A stretch of 64,000 nucleotides of DNA, taken from Tolypeutes matacus (lineage: Eukaryota; Chordata; Mammalia; Cingulata; Chlamyphoridae). The DNA lies in contig JAKSZT010038683.1 of NCBI GenBank assembly GCA_026826555.1, forward strand, positions 954,179 through 1,018,178, written 5' to 3'. Below the pieces are notes generated by a model. It was not told the DNA's origin. It saw nothing but the letters and a program-made list of their open reading frames with translations, and made no database searches. Below are positions 24,470 through 36,938 of the stretch, piece after piece (the stretch's first letter is position 1; each line of letters opens with the position of its first letter). The translations under genes were made by a program, and so were the position numbers.

Positions 24470-27400
24470 TGCTTCACTCAGTATAAGGGTCTTCAAGATT
24501 TATCCATGTTATTCCGTGTGTTAGCACTTCATTCCTTCTTACAGCTGAGTAATATTGCATTGTATGTATGCACCACATTTTGCTTATCCATTCTTCTGTT
24601 GTTGGGCACCGGGGCTGATTCCAACTTTTGGCAATTGAGAACAATGCAGCTATGAACATTGGTGTGCATATATCTGTCCGTGTCATTGCTTTCAGTTCTT
24701 CTGGGTATATACCCAGCAGTGGAATCACTGGATCATATGGAAGATCTATTGTTAGTTTTCTGAGGAACTGCCAAACTGTTCTCCACAGTGGCTGGACCAT
24801 TCCGCAATCCCACCAGCAGTGGATGAGGGTTCTTATTCCTCCATATCCTTTCCAACACTTATATCTGCTGTTTTTTTAATAATTGCCATTCTGATGGGTG
24901 TAAGATGGTATCTCATTGTTGTTTTGGTTTGCATTTCCCTAATAGCTGATGACGTTGAGAATTCTTTCATGTGCTTTTTAGCCATTTGTATTTCTTCCTT
25001 GGAGAAGTGTCTTTTCACGTCACATGCCCATTTTTTAAATGGGTTGTTTGTCTTTTTATTTTCGAGGTGTAGGGTTTCTTTATATATGCAGGATATTAGG
25101 CTCCTCTCAGATATATGGTTGCCAAATATATTCTCCCTTTGGGTAGGCTGCCTTTTTATTTTTTTAGTAACATCATTTGAGGTGCAGAAGCTTTTAATTT
25201 TGTGGAGATCACATTTATCAATATTTTCTCTTGCTGCTTGTGCTTTGGGTGTGAAGTTCATGAAAACATTTTCTATTACAAGGTCCTGTAGATGCTTCCC
25301 TACATCATCTTCCAAGGTCTTTATGGTTTATGCTCTTATATTAAGATCTTTGATCCATCTTGAGTTGATTTTTGTATAAGGTGTGAGATGGTATTCTTCT
25401 CTCATTCTTTTGGATATGGATATCCAGTTCTCCAAGCACCACGTGTTAAAGAGGCCATTCTCTCACAACTGACTGGGTTTGGTGGCCTTGTAAATATCAG
25501 ATGACTGTATATGTGAGGATCTATGTCAGAACTCTCAATTCAGTTCCATTGGTCAGTAGGTCTATCCTTGGGCCGATACCATGCAGTTTTGATCACTGTA
25601 GCTTTGTAGTATGTTTTAAAGTCAGATAGTGACTCCAACTTCATTTTTCTTTTTCAATATGTCTTCGGCAATACGGGGTCTCTTACGTTTCCAAATATAT
25701 TTTGTAGTTAGTTTTTCCAGTTCCGTGAAAAAATACAGTGTTGATTTTTAATGGGATTGCATTAAATCTGTAGATTAGTTTGGGTAGGATAGACATCTTG
25801 ATGATGTTTAGTCTTCCTATCCATGAACAGGGAATATACTTCCATTTATTTAAGTCTTCTTTGATTTCCTTTAACAGTGTTGTGTAGTTTTCTGTATATA
25901 AGTCCTTTGCATCTTTAGTTAAATTTATTCCTGGGTATTTGATTCTTTTAGTTACTATTTTAAATGGTATTTTTTTTTATTTCCTCCTCAGATTGCTTGT
26001 CATTGGTGTACAGAAATGCTACTGATTTTTGAGCATTGATCTTATAGCCTGCGATGTTACTGAGCTTCTTTATAAGTTCTAGAAGCTTTGTGTAGATTTC
26101 TCAGGGCTTTCTAAGTATAGAATCATGTCGTCTGCAAATAATGAAATTTTCACTTCTTCTTTTCCAATCTGGATGCCTTTTATATCCTTTTCTTGTTTCA
26201 GTGCTCAAGCAAGTACTTCTAAGACAATGTTAAATAGGAGTGGTAATAGTGAGCATCCTTCTCTTGTTCCCTATCTCAGATAGAAGGGTTTTAGGATTTC
26301 ATCATTGAAGATGATGTTAGCTTTGGGTTTTTCATATATACCCTTTATCATATTCAGAAAGTTTCCTTCTATTCATACCTTTTGCAGGGTTTATATGAGG
26401 AAAGGGTGCTGTATTTTGTCGAATGCGTTTTCTGCATCTATAGAGATGATCATGTTATTTTTTTCTTTCAATCCGATATGTGGTGTATTACATTGATTGA
26501 TTTTCTTATATTGAACCATCCTTTCATACCCGGGATGAAACCCACTTGGTCATGGTGTATAATCCTTTTGATATGTTGTTGAATGCAATTAGCAAGTATT
26601 TTGTTGAGGATTTTAGCATCTAGGTTCATTAGAGAAATTGGCCTGTAATTTTCCTTTCTTGTTGTATCTTTGGTTTTTCGTATTAGGGTAATGTTGGCAT
26701 CATAGAATAAGTTAGGCAATATTCCTCCTAATTCTATTTTTTGGAAGAGCTTAAGCAGAATTGGTGTTAGCTCTTTCTGGAATGTTTGGTAGAATTCAGC
26801 TGTGCAGCCATCTGGTCCTGGACTCTTCTTAGTTGGGAGATTTTTGATGACTATATCTATCTCTTTACTTGTAATTGGACTGCTGAGCTAATCAATTTTT
26901 ACCTTCAGGAATGTAGGCTGTTTGTGAGTTTCTAGAAATTTGTCCATTTCCTCTAAATTATCATTCTTGTTGGCATATAATTTTTCAAAGTATCCTCTTA
27001 TGATACTCTTTATTTCTGTGGGGTCAGTAATGATATCCCCTTGCTCATTCCTTATTTTCTGTATTTGCATCTGTTCTCTCTTTTTCTTTGTTAGTCTGGC
27101 TAAGGGTTTGTCAATTTTATTTATCTTCTCAAAGAACCAGCTTTTGGTTTTGTTTATTTTTTCTAGTGCCTTCTTATTCTCTATTTCATTAAGTTCTGCT
27201 CTAATCTTTGTTATTTCCTGCCTTCTACTTTCCTTAGGTTTAGTTTGTTGATGTTTTTCCAATTCCTCCAAGTGTGCACTTAGGTCTTCAATTTTAGCTC
27301 TTTCTTCTTTTTTAATATATGAATTTATGGCTATGATCTTCCCTCTCAGGACTGCTTTCACTGCATCCCATAGGTTTTGATATGTTGTTTTGTTGTTTTC

Positions 27401-28226
27401 ATTAGTTTCAAGGTAGTTACTGATTTCTTTTGAGGTTTCCTCCTTGACCCACTCTTTGTCTAGGAGTGTGCTGTTTAACCTCCATATCTTTATGCCTAAT
27501 CTCTTTCCCCTGCCATTAGTGATTTCCAATTTCAGTCCATCGTGTCAGAGAAATTACTTTGTATAATCTCAATCTTTCTGAATTCATTGAGAGTTGTTCT
27601 GTGGCCTAGCATGTGGTCTATCTTGGACTATGATCCATGTGCACTTGAGAAGAATAAATCCTGCTGTATTTGGGTGTAGTGTTCTGTATATGTCTATTAA
27701 GTCCAGGTCCTCTAATGTATTGTTGAGAGCCTATGTTTCTTTATTGATTCTCTTTCTAGATGTTCTGTCCAATGATGATAATGGTGTATTAAAGTCCCCC
27801 ACCATAATTGTAGAGGCATTTATTTCTCCATTTAGTTTTTCCAGAGTTTGTCACATGTAATTTGAGGCATCCTGATTAGGTGCATAAATGTTTATGATTG
27901 TTCTCTCTTCTTGAGATTACCCCTTTTACTAATATATAGTGTCCATCTTTGTCTCTTACAATAGTTTTGCACTTAAAGTCTATTATGTCTGATATTCGAA
28001 TAGCTACTCCTGCCCTTTTTTGGCTATTGTTAGCTTGTAAGATTGCTTTCCAGCCATTCACTTTCAGCCTCCTTGAATCCATGGGTTGAAGGTGGGTTTC
28101 TTGTAGACAGCATATAAATGGATCATATTTCCTTATCCATCCTGCCAATCTGTGCCTCTTGAGTGGTGAATTTAATCCATTAGCTTTCAGTTTTATTACT
28201 CGCAATGAATTTCTTACTTCGGCCAT
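24470..28226 (-). pseudogene. L1 ORF2 (endonuclease-reverse transcriptase), frameshifted
   Basis: ORF2p nicks target DNA and copies the L1 RNA. The start Met at 28226 opens an endonuclease domain containing LKANGLNSPLKRHRLAGW and CCLQETH. The linker (27529-26888) has [19 protein letters not shown] shows [19 protein letters not shown] (about 26660), DQVGFIPG (about 26540) and an intact catalytic LFADDM motif (minus strand, about 26150-26130). The C-terminal part (24833-25315 and 24474-24800) includes LTIDLPYDPVIPLLGIYPEE. Several frameshifts separate these open pieces, so no complete protein can be made. Full-length ORF2p is about 1,275 residues, and the preserved span of about 3.75 kb agrees with that. 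Confidence 0.85.
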
Positions 28227-28379
28227 ATTATCTTTGGGTTAATGTATGTCATATATTGTTTTCTTTCTGTTTTTGTCTTTTTTGTTGTTTTTAAACTCTC
28301 CTCCAATTCTCTCTCCCTTGTTTTTTCCTTTCAACTTGTACAACTTACTTTAGTATTTCTTGATGTGCAGATTTCTTAT

Positions 28380-29216
28380 TGACATACTCTCTTAGTTTCT
28401 ATTTATATGTGAATATTTTGATCTCTCCATCATTTTTGAATGCCAGGCTTGCTGTACAGAGAATTCGTGGCTGGATGTTTTTTTCTTTTAGTATTTTGAC
28501 TATGTCATACCACTGTCTTCTTGCCTCCATGGATTCAGATGAGAAATCAGCACTTAATATTATTGTGCTTCCCTTGTATGTGATGGTTCTCTTTTCTCTT
28601 GCTGCCTTGAGTATTTCCTCTTTGTCTTGAGCATTGGACATTTTGACAAGTATATATCTTGGGGTTGACCTTTTGGGGTTTATACTGTTTGGGGTGTGCT
28701 GTGCTTCCTGGATCTGCACATCCATCTCTCTCAATAGGGTTGGGAATTTTCAGCCATTATTTCCTTCAACATTCCTTCTGTTCCCTTTCCCTTCTCTTCT
28801 CCTTCTGGTATGTCCATAATATGAATATGAGTGTGTTTTTTGTTGTCAGTTAAATCCCTGAATCCCTGCTGAATTTTTTCTATCTTTTTGTCTATCCGTT
28901 CTACTATCTGTTTGATTTCAGATATATTATCTTCCACATCACTAATTATTTCTTCTGCCTGTTCAAATCTGCTGTAATGTGAATCCAGCATCTTTTTGAT
29001 TTCTTGGATTGTGCCATTGATCACCATCACATCCGTTATCTTTTTGCGAATGTTTACAATTTCTTCAGTATGTTCTCCCAGTGTCTTCTTAATATCCTTA
29101 TTCTCTTCCTTCACTTCTTTAAGTTGTTCCATGTTATTTGTTTGGAAAGCTTTAATTAGTTGTTCAATGTTCTGCATCTCTTCCTGGTTTCTAGTTTGTT
29201 TATTGGACTGGTCCAT
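28380..29216 (-). pseudogene. L1 ORF1 (RNA-binding chaperone), one frameshift
   Basis: ORF1p trimerises and coats L1 RNA. The N-terminal 161 codons (29216-28731) are open and hold the coiled coil (heptad-like, Lys/Glu-rich, residues about 10-110). They then enter the RRM (KKHTHIHIMDIPEGEEKGKG). Near 28733 the frame shifts, and 28734-28399 continues with the RRM end and the C-terminal domain (STPRYILVKM, ILKAAREKRTITYKGS, MEARRQWYDI). Apart from this shift it is almost complete, which makes it the best-kept ORF in the window. Confidence 0.87.
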
Positions 29217-29389
29217 GTCTTCCTGTTTCTCAGGGTGGTTTGTAATTTTTTGTTTGCCCTCTAGTCATCATTTTATCTTGATGGGTTTATTCAGTTGATT
29301 AGCTTCTCTCTCTGTTCTAGAGTTTTATTTAGCTGGCGGTTCTGTGTGTGTGTTAAGTTTTCTCTTTGACTCTTTTTCTTCTTATTTTA

Positions 29390-30010
29390 TTTCCTTGCTT
29401 TCTTCTATGTTACCTTGAAGGGAAAAGATTTGTGCCAGAGGAACCAAAATATGTGAGAAAGGGAGAAGGATAATAGTAATATTGATAAAAGTTAGAAGAG
29501 GGGCCAAATAAGACTTAGTGAAATGAATATTTAACTCATTTAGGCAGTGTAGAATAATAGTAAAAAAAAAGTGGAGTACCTACAATGGACTGGGAAACCA
29601 AATAGAGGTATATATATATATATATAATGATTTAGAAGGCTAAAATGATGAGGAAGGAGAGAGAGAGTAAAGAAAGGGCTGAAAGGAAAAGTTAATATTA
29701 ATTTAAAAAGGAAGAAAACAAAATAGATAGAATAGAAATTGAGACCCTTAAGTTGTGGGCTAATGAAAAAATGTGGTATATAAGAACCACAACAGAAAGC
29801 AGAAGGCAGAAAGATGAAGGAATGATAACAGATAGTATGGGATACAAAATCAATAAAGACAGAGAATGGGAAATCACTGAGGAAGAAGCACAGCAAAAGA
29901 AAGACAAGCTAGCAGCACCTTTAAAAAAAATAAATGAAAGAAGAAAGAAAACGGGGAGAGGAAAGAGGAAAGAAATGCATGAGACAACAAATAAACAGAA
30001 ATACCAAACA
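29390..30010 (-). repeat. Purine-rich tract (plus strand) of the antisense L1 5'UTR
   Basis: A/G-rich on the plus strand, the complement of the pyrimidine tract that precedes ORF1 in sense L1s here. It contains a (TA)n run at about 29610-29627. The long frames at 29540-30157 on both strands come from this compositional bias and are not genes. Confidence 0.7.
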
Positions 30011-30864
30011 ACCACACAAGTAAGCAGTCAAACAAAGCTAAGGAGGAGCAGTGTTCCTTTTAGGGTCCTTGTGGAACCTCTCAGCCTGTTTGTGTTTATC
30101 AATCAATTTCCTTGCAGGGTTCTATCTGCAGGTTTTGAGGCAGATTTTAGCAATTAAACTCAATTAAAAAGAATAATTCATTTTCACTTTTTAAAGTGAC
30201 TGTCCTTTTTTTTTTTTTTTTTTTTGGCAAAATACGGGACCCAAAATAATTCCTCTTCTAGAACACACCCTTCACCAAGGGACCCTATATAGGCTAGTGG
30301 AAACTAATCAAGGTTTCCCCAGGGGAGCTGAATCTCTGATGCTTGTCAGTGCAGAGCGATAAAATTGGCTGATTCTGCCCCCTCTGGAGTCAAGCCTCAG
30401 TGTCACCAGGCTGCTGGGTAAATCAGGTTTCCTCAGCAGATTTACCTCTCCCTTCAACCTGGTGCTGCTTCAAGCAGGCTTATCTGCTCCCCAAAGCTAT
30501 GAGGGGTCCAGGCAGCCTTATCCTCAGAAGGTAACCCCCTCTCCACCTTCTGTCAGAACCCTCCCTCCCTCGCAAAATGCTCCCTCACACTGGGTTGCCA
30601 TGCCGGAGTCGCTGCCTAAACTTGCCTTTTTCTCTGAGGGTGGGGCTCAGCCATCTGTGTTAACCACCACAGGGAGGCTTAAAACTCACGAGTCTCTACC
30701 AATCGGTCCACGCTTTCAAACTGCCTGCAAATAGATGTCCCAAGCTTCTCACTCCCTGTGCCCACAGCACAGATCCCTGGGCAAGACCCTGTCCACAATC
30801 AGCCATCCTCAGAGAGCTAATCAGTGAGTGCCCTCCTCGACCTATGCCATCTTGCCTTTCCTAT

Positions 30865-31818
30865 TATTATTAGTTTTTAAATATATTTTTATGACAGAAT
30901 TTGTAAACTTACAAAACAATCATGCACATGTGGAGAATTCCCAAACAACACCCCTCTATCAATACACCACACTGTGGTGTGAACATTTGTTACAGACTAT
31001 GAGATAATATCATCTAATTATAACCAGTTCCACAGCATACATTTGGCAAACATTTTCCATACTCCCCCATTATCAACCCAGCACATCATTCACATAGATA
31101 CAACAATATTACATTATTACTCTTAACCACACTCCATAGGTCACTCCAGTTGTATTTTTCCCGTGGTTCTCCACATTCTCACCACCTTGCAATAGTGATG
31201 TACATCTGCTCTGGCTTACAAAGGACACTCTTGCCTCTGTACCATCAACCACTATTCTCATCCACCTCCGGATATACTGTGCTATTCAGTCCCTAGATTA
31301 TTCTCTAGGTTTCTGTCAATTGACATTTACATCCCTAGACAACCATTTTCAGCCACATTCCCATTTATAAATGAGCTGTTAGTCACTGTAATGTGTTACC
31401 GTCAACTATATACATTTCAACACTTTTACAGTAAGGCTAATTAAAACTTCTACATACATTAACACAAGTAGTCCATCTCAGTCCTCCTCTAATCTCCTTT
31501 AAGAATCCAGCATATACCACCAGGTCTTAAAGATATTTTCCTATATTTTATTCTAAATGTTTTATGGTTCTTGCTTTTATATTTAGGTTTTTTATTCATT
31601 TTGAATTAATTTTTTGTATAGGATGTGAGATAGGGGTCCTCTTTCCTTCTTTTGCTATGGATATCCAATTTTCTCAGCACCATTTGTTGAATGGACTGTT
31701 CTGCCTGAGCTGGGTGGGTTTCCAGGCTAGTAAAAAATCACTTGACCGTAGATGTGAGGATTTGATTTTTAACCATCAATTAGATTCCATTGGTTGATGT
31801 GTCTGTCTTTATGCCAGT
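30865..31818 (-). mobile_element. Older L1, 3'UTR and ORF2 C-terminus, antisense
   Basis: 30865-31540 is a 3'UTR of a different subfamily from its neighbours. 31540-31818 matches the ORF2 block after RT in antisense (compare 25320-25600). The element is split by the insertion at 31829-32853 and resumes after it. Confidence 0.7.
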
Positions 31819-31828
31819 ACCATGATGT

Positions 31829-32853
31829 TTTTTTTTTTGTTGTTGTTGTTGTTTTTTAATTAATTTATTTTTTATTGTGGGTAAAAATCAAAATTTTCAC
31901 AATACATACCAATATTTATAAAATGATATATAAATATATATGCATATATGTGCATTTGCTAACAAAAATGTTATTTATATATATATATATATAAATATAT
32001 TTTAAGAGGTGCTTAGATTACCTAAAATATTACACGGAACCCACTGGGATTCCCATGTTGCCCACCTTCCACACCTCCCACCACATCCCACACAAACATC
32101 TCCCACAAGTGTGGCCCACCACCCTCAATGGACTTACACATCCTGGGACCTTGCCACAGTTCACATCGTAGACCACACTCTCTTCCACACAGTTCTGAGT
32201 GGTGTGTGCTGATTTAAAATGGCCTACATCCATTGCCACAATGCTACTCAGGACAACCTCCAAATCCCAAAGAAGCCCCTGTATTTCCACTGCTTGTCCC
32301 CTCCCTGCCCCCAAAGTGTCAAGTGGCCACTCGCTCCACCTCATTGTTATAATTTCTTCCATTGCTAGAATCACCATATGTGTACAACAGAATACTATTA
32401 AGTCCACTCTAGTCCATAGTTCTTCCACCAGTCCTGAGGGGACTAGGATGGTGATGTCCATTCCACCTCCAAGTGAAAGAGAGCTTATATCCCATGGATA
32501 TGGTGGGTGGGATGATCCTGCCTGCAGATGCAGGCCTTCTCCATTCCCTGGGATGGCCGTTGCCCATCGTTGTCTCCTTGCCAAGTAACTTGGATGAGTC
32601 CATTGAGCTGTAGGGTAGGAGTTGCAGCTCCTCCGAGATTCCACGCACACCTGGCACATAGGTAGGTCAGAGGTTCCAGTCTCTGGAAGTATACCTAAAA
32701 ACTTCAGCATCACATATAGGTTTGAATAGAAGGAACTGATGAACCATGTGTGGGGAGGACTTATTTGAGTCTAATTCGGTCACTCTCAGGAGCACAGATT
32801 CCAAAATAGAGCCCACTGATAAGGCATCAGTCTCTGGGGATATCCCCCCATAG
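31829..32853 (-). mobile_element. L1 3'-UTR-type repeat inserted in antisense L1, with 10-bp TSD
   Basis: Target duplication accatgatgt at 31819-31828 and 32854-32863; L1 ORF2 continues across once it is removed. It starts with a T run and (GTT)n, then the AT-rich end with (TA)n. The minus strand is open for 227 codons at 32030-32713, and a second frame (32409-32957) is broken by only one stop near 32667. No known domain was recognised in either. Confidence 0.85.
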
Positions 32854-33078
32854 ACCATGATGTGTTTAACATTGTACCTAGGTAATACAACTTTAAGTCT
32901 GGAAATGCGAGTCTTCCAACTTCGCTTTTCCTTTTTAAGATGTTTCTGGCTATTCAAGACCCCTTACATTCGAAATACATTTGATAATCATGTTTTCCAT
33001 TTATTTAAAAAATGCTGGTGGAATTTTTATTGGGATTGCATTGAATCAGTATATCAACTTCAGTAGAATTGACATTTT
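32854..33078 (-). mobile_element. Older L1 ORF2 segment between two insertions, antisense
   Basis: Continues the ORF2 region interrupted at 31828 (compare 25590-25800) and ends at the next target-site duplication. Together with 30865-31818 and 33523-33715 it forms one L1 body. Confidence 0.75.
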
Positions 33079-33522
33079 TTTTAAAATTATGGGTAAAAAT
33101 CAAAATTCTCACAATACATACAAACATTTGCAAAATGATATATAAATATATATGCATATATGTGTATTTGCTTACAAAAATGTTATATATATATATATAT
33201 ATATTAAGAGGTGCTTAGATTACCCAAAATATTACATGGAACCCACTGGATTCCCATGTTGCCCAACTCTGACACCTCCCATCACATCCCACATCTGCAG
33301 GCAGGATCATCCCACCCACCATACCCATGCGATATAAGCCCTCTCTCACTTGGAGTTGGAGTTGGAGTGTTATAAGGAATTATAACAATGAGGTGGAGCC
33401 AGTGGCCACTTGACACTTTTGGGGTAGGGAGGGGACTAGCAGTTGAAATTACAGTGGCTTCTTTGGGAGTTGGAGGTTGTCCTGAGTACTGTTGTGGCAA
33501 CGGATTTAGGCCATTTTAAATC
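33079..33522 (-). mobile_element. L1 3'-UTR-type repeat with 5' inversion and 14-bp TSD
   Basis: Target duplication agaattgacatttt at 33065-33078 and 33523-33536. The left part (33079-33290) is the repeat's 3' end on the minus strand with T run and (TA)n. From about 33290 the sequence is in plus orientation and comes from further upstream in the repeat. That is a twin-priming structure. Confidence 0.85.
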
Positions 33523-34525
33523 AGAATTGACATTTTAATGATATTTAGTCCTTCCATCCATGAGCATGGAATGTTCTCCCAATTATTTAAGTCTTTTTTT
33601 TTTTTTTAATTTCTTTTTACACTGAGTTGTAGTTTTCTGAATACGAGTGCTTTACATCATTGGTTAAGTTTATTCATGAATATTTGAGTTTTATCAGTCT
33701 ATTTTATTTTTGCCACTCTTTTGACACTTTCAGTTACTTTTATTGATATAATCTTCATTTCCAGACTCTCTTCCAAGCCTCTCTCTCCTGTGTTTTCTTT
33801 TCAGGCTGTAGCACACCCTTTAGTATTTCCTGCAAAGCAGTCTCTTGGTTGCAAACACTCTCAGTTTCTGATTACCTGTGAATATTCTAAACTTACCCTC
33901 ATTTTCCAAATACAATCTTGCTGGATATAAGATTCTTGGTTGGAATTTTTTTCTTTCAATATCTTAAATATACCACTGTCTTCTTGCCCCCATGGTTTCT
34001 GGTGAGAAATCAGCACTTAATCTTACTGGGTATCACTTATATGTTATGCGTTGCTTTTCTCATGCTGCTCTCAGAATTCTCTCTTTGTCTTTGGCATTTG
34101 ATATTCTGATTATTATGTGTCTCAGATTTGTCTTTTCAGGTTTTTTTGGATAGGAGTATGGCGTGCTTATTGGACATGGATACCTATGTCTTTCATGAGG
34201 GTTGAGAAATTTTCTGCCATTATTTCTTCAAATATTCCTTCTGTCCCTTTTCCCTTCTCTTCTCCTTCTGTGACACCCATGACATGTATGTTTGCACATC
34301 TCTTGTTGTTCTTTAGTTCCCTGAGAACTTGTTCAAGTTTTTCCAATCTTTTCTTCATTTGTTCTTCTATATGTTCACTTTCAGAGGCCATTTCTTCAAG
34401 ATCACCAATCCTTTCTTCTGCCTCCTCAAATATGCTATTTTATGATTCCAGTGTGTATTTAATTTCATTTACTGCACCTTTCATTCCCATAAGATCTGCT
34501 ATTTTTCTATGTATGCTTTCAAATT
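33523..34525 (-). mobile_element. Older L1 remainder: ORF2 piece, inter-ORF spacer, ORF1, antisense
   Basis: 33523-33715 is ORF2 after RT. At about 33720 it jumps to the spacer between the ORFs, then ORF1 in antisense. The minus strand 34391-34167 reads a coiled coil and the RRM start (ANIHVMGVTEGEEKGKG). Most of ORF2 is deleted. Confidence 0.75.
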
Positions 34526-34529
34526 CTTT

Positions 34530-34900
34530 AGCCAGTGGCCACTAGGCACTTTCGGGGCAGGGTAGGGAAAAGCAGTTGTAATACAGGGGAATTATCCTGA
34601 GTGACATTATAACGACAGATATAGGCCATTTTACCTCAGCATATACCATACAGAACTGTGTGGGAGAGAGTGTGGTCTACAATGTGAACTATGGTCCATG
34701 CTTAGTGGCAAAGCCCAGGATGTGTATATCCATTGCAGGTGATGTACCACACTAATGAAAGATGTTTATGTGGGATATTATGGGAGGTGTGGGAGGTGGG
34801 GAACATGGGAATTCCTGTATTTTTTTGTGTAACATTTATGTAATCTAAACATCTTTTAAAATATATATTAAGAAATAACATTTATGTAAGCAAAAAAAAA
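34530..34900 (+). mobile_element. L1 3'-UTR-type repeat, 3' end, sense
   Basis: Starts abruptly inside the repeat body and ends in a run of A followed by G at about 34890-34910. It abuts the inner breakpoint of the right inverted-duplication arm, so it may have taken part in, or landed on, that breakpoint. Confidence 0.75.
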
Positions 34901-34904
34901 AGGG

Positions 34905-36922
34905 GGGGGATTATTGTAGCTACCATAACAAACCATCTCTATCTTTTAAATATATTTACTAAATTAAAGAGCATAATCAACATTTTCTCCACAAGATGAA
35001 AGCAACATTTTACAAAAATATGAAATACCATAGTTGCATTCATTTGTCAGCCCTTTCCCTGACAAGATGCACCCCAAATTGAAAATATTAAATTAACTGT
35101 AACACTTTTTTTTGTCTGTAACCATTAAAGACATGTGCTTCTGTACAATGGTAATATTCAAAATGGAGGTTTTTCTCTAAAGTCACAACATGAGATTTAT
35201 AAATAGACATAAAAAATCACCATAAAACAGTAAAAATTACCCAAAAATTCAATGGTTGCACAATCCTGATGTATACTGACGTGAATGTGGGAGATGTAAA
35301 CATAAAGTGCACAGGCAAATAACAATGTAGCCCTACTTTCAATGTTTGAAATGACTGAAGGAATAAACCACATAAGCTCTAGAGTGTTTATAGTTCCTGA
35401 GATATTAAATTCTCTATGATATTAAAAATATAGAAGAATTGTGCTGGGTATTTTGGCAACTAATCTCTCAAAATTTCTTATATTTTGATAAGATCCTGTC
35501 ATGGGAATTTATTTAAAGAAGACTTAGAATGCAATACTGTATGATTTCAAGAAAGGTTTATTGTTACAAATGATAAGCCCATATTAAATGCTGACCAGCA
35601 AGAATCCAAATAGGCTGATTATAAACCATAGAGGTTGTAATATTCTCAAATATGTAGCATGGTAAAACTATTTCTCACTATTCCTAAGGAAGCTTAATTA
35701 TACTTATTCCCCATCATGTTGAATAGTATGTTTGACAAATTAGGTCCTCTCTCAAATTTCAGTTCAAAGATAACAGCATTAGGGACCCCAATTTTATTGA
35801 ATGCAAGAGTTGTTTCTGTAACCATTGGAATCTTTAAAGTACAATGGCATATAAGTTGATACTTCTTCAAATACAGAATTTGCTTGCAGTTAAAGCACCA
35901 TGTCATGTTTGTCTTATGAATAGTACTTCTTCTTCATGTTTTATTCCACCTTTAATCAACGATAGTACAACAAGCACTGGAGCTCTCCCAAAACCTGCAA
36001 CACAATGCACAACAATGCAGCAATCAGTCTTCAGGGATCTTAACTTTCACAAGACTTAACCAACCATCAACAATCTGGTTGGATGGAGGTGCACCACCAT
36101 CAAAAGGCCAATCAAATATGGATGCCTTCTTTCTCCACAAGAGCTGTGTCCAAAGTTGCTTCATATATTCTTACTATTGTGGTAACTCCATACTTCTTCA
36201 GTTCCTCTACAAATTTGCTTAAGTTTGTTTTGGTTGGATTATATGTGATAAAAAATCTCATGTTCTTGTATGTAACTTCCACAGTAGGGAGCAGTTCATT
36301 TGAGTCAATTTAGTAAAAAAATACTCAATAGGGCTCTGAAAGAATTTTTTTAAATTGAATATGGAAATTATGTAAAGAAACTGAAGTCTACTTCAATATA
36401 CTGAACTTGAAATACTCAGTACAATGTATATGAATTTGGAAGTAATGGGGAAAGAAATAAACCTTCTAACAAGAAACAGTGATTCTTCAATCCAGTAATA
36501 TTGAAGCAATATAAAGATTTGCACTGAGGTTTAACCTGTCCAGGTCAAAATTCTTGCAAAATCCTCTCAGATTTCAATTCAACTCAACTGTGTCTATGAT
36601 AACTCTTCTGAATGTTTCTTGGTGGGGTTGTAAATAGTTTGTACAGTTCATTTGTCTAGATATCAGTGAAATGTATGCATGGCCATAATCTCCACTTCAC
36701 TTTAGAAACTCCAAAAATTTGTTACCAAGAGCACCACGGAACTAAGGAATAGGTTTATTCATTCAAGAGTGTGACCTAACCATACAGCTTGTCCCAGGGG
36801 AGTGACAAACAGGCAGTGGCAACAGCTGCAGGGCAGGAGCAGCAATGGTCATCATGGGGCAGCAGCAATGCAGGTGGTGGTGGTACCAGAGATTCTACCA
36901 TGCATAAGGAGAGTGTGTCACC
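34905..36922 (-). pseudogene. PTP4A1: Processed pseudogene of PTP4A1, right copy (3' truncated)
   Basis: A duplicate of the left-arm copy, not an independent retroposition: it has the same L1 ORF1 junction, with the target-site copy at 36923-36938. It keeps a segment lost on the left: the minus strand near 36090-36110 reads [18 protein letters not shown], the part before the phosphatase loop. The loop near 36000 still reads [10 protein letters not shown]. Stops and indels (for instance just before the loop) make it non-functional. The 3'UTR is cut at the inverted-duplication breakpoint. Confidence 0.88.
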
Positions 36923-36938
36923 TGCCTCCATGGTTTCT

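Larger units (their letters stand above)
23885..30858 (-). mobile_element. Near full-length L1, minus strand
   Basis: All L1 parts are present in the correct order on the minus strand: 5' end GGCAAGATGGC at about 30858, a 5'UTR of about 1.6 kb, ORF1 (29216-28380), inter-ORF spacer, ORF2 (28226 to about 24470), 3'UTR, and a poly-A tail (the T run at about 23890-23912). Length is about 7 kb. It is the least decayed L1 in the window, with only scattered frameshifts and stops. I could not identify a convincing target-site duplication; both flanks are themselves old L1 3' sequence. Confidence 0.88.

Noticed and set aside
29540..30157. Overlapping open frames of 105-134 codons on both strands
   Set aside because: They arise from the purine/pyrimidine-biased L1 5'UTR; translations are low-complexity (Phe/Leu/Ser or Lys/Glu runs) with no domain.
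30462..30734. 90-codon proline-rich frame
   Set aside because: Lies in the GC-richer part of an antisense L1 5'UTR; the reverse strand is the transcribed L1 strand.
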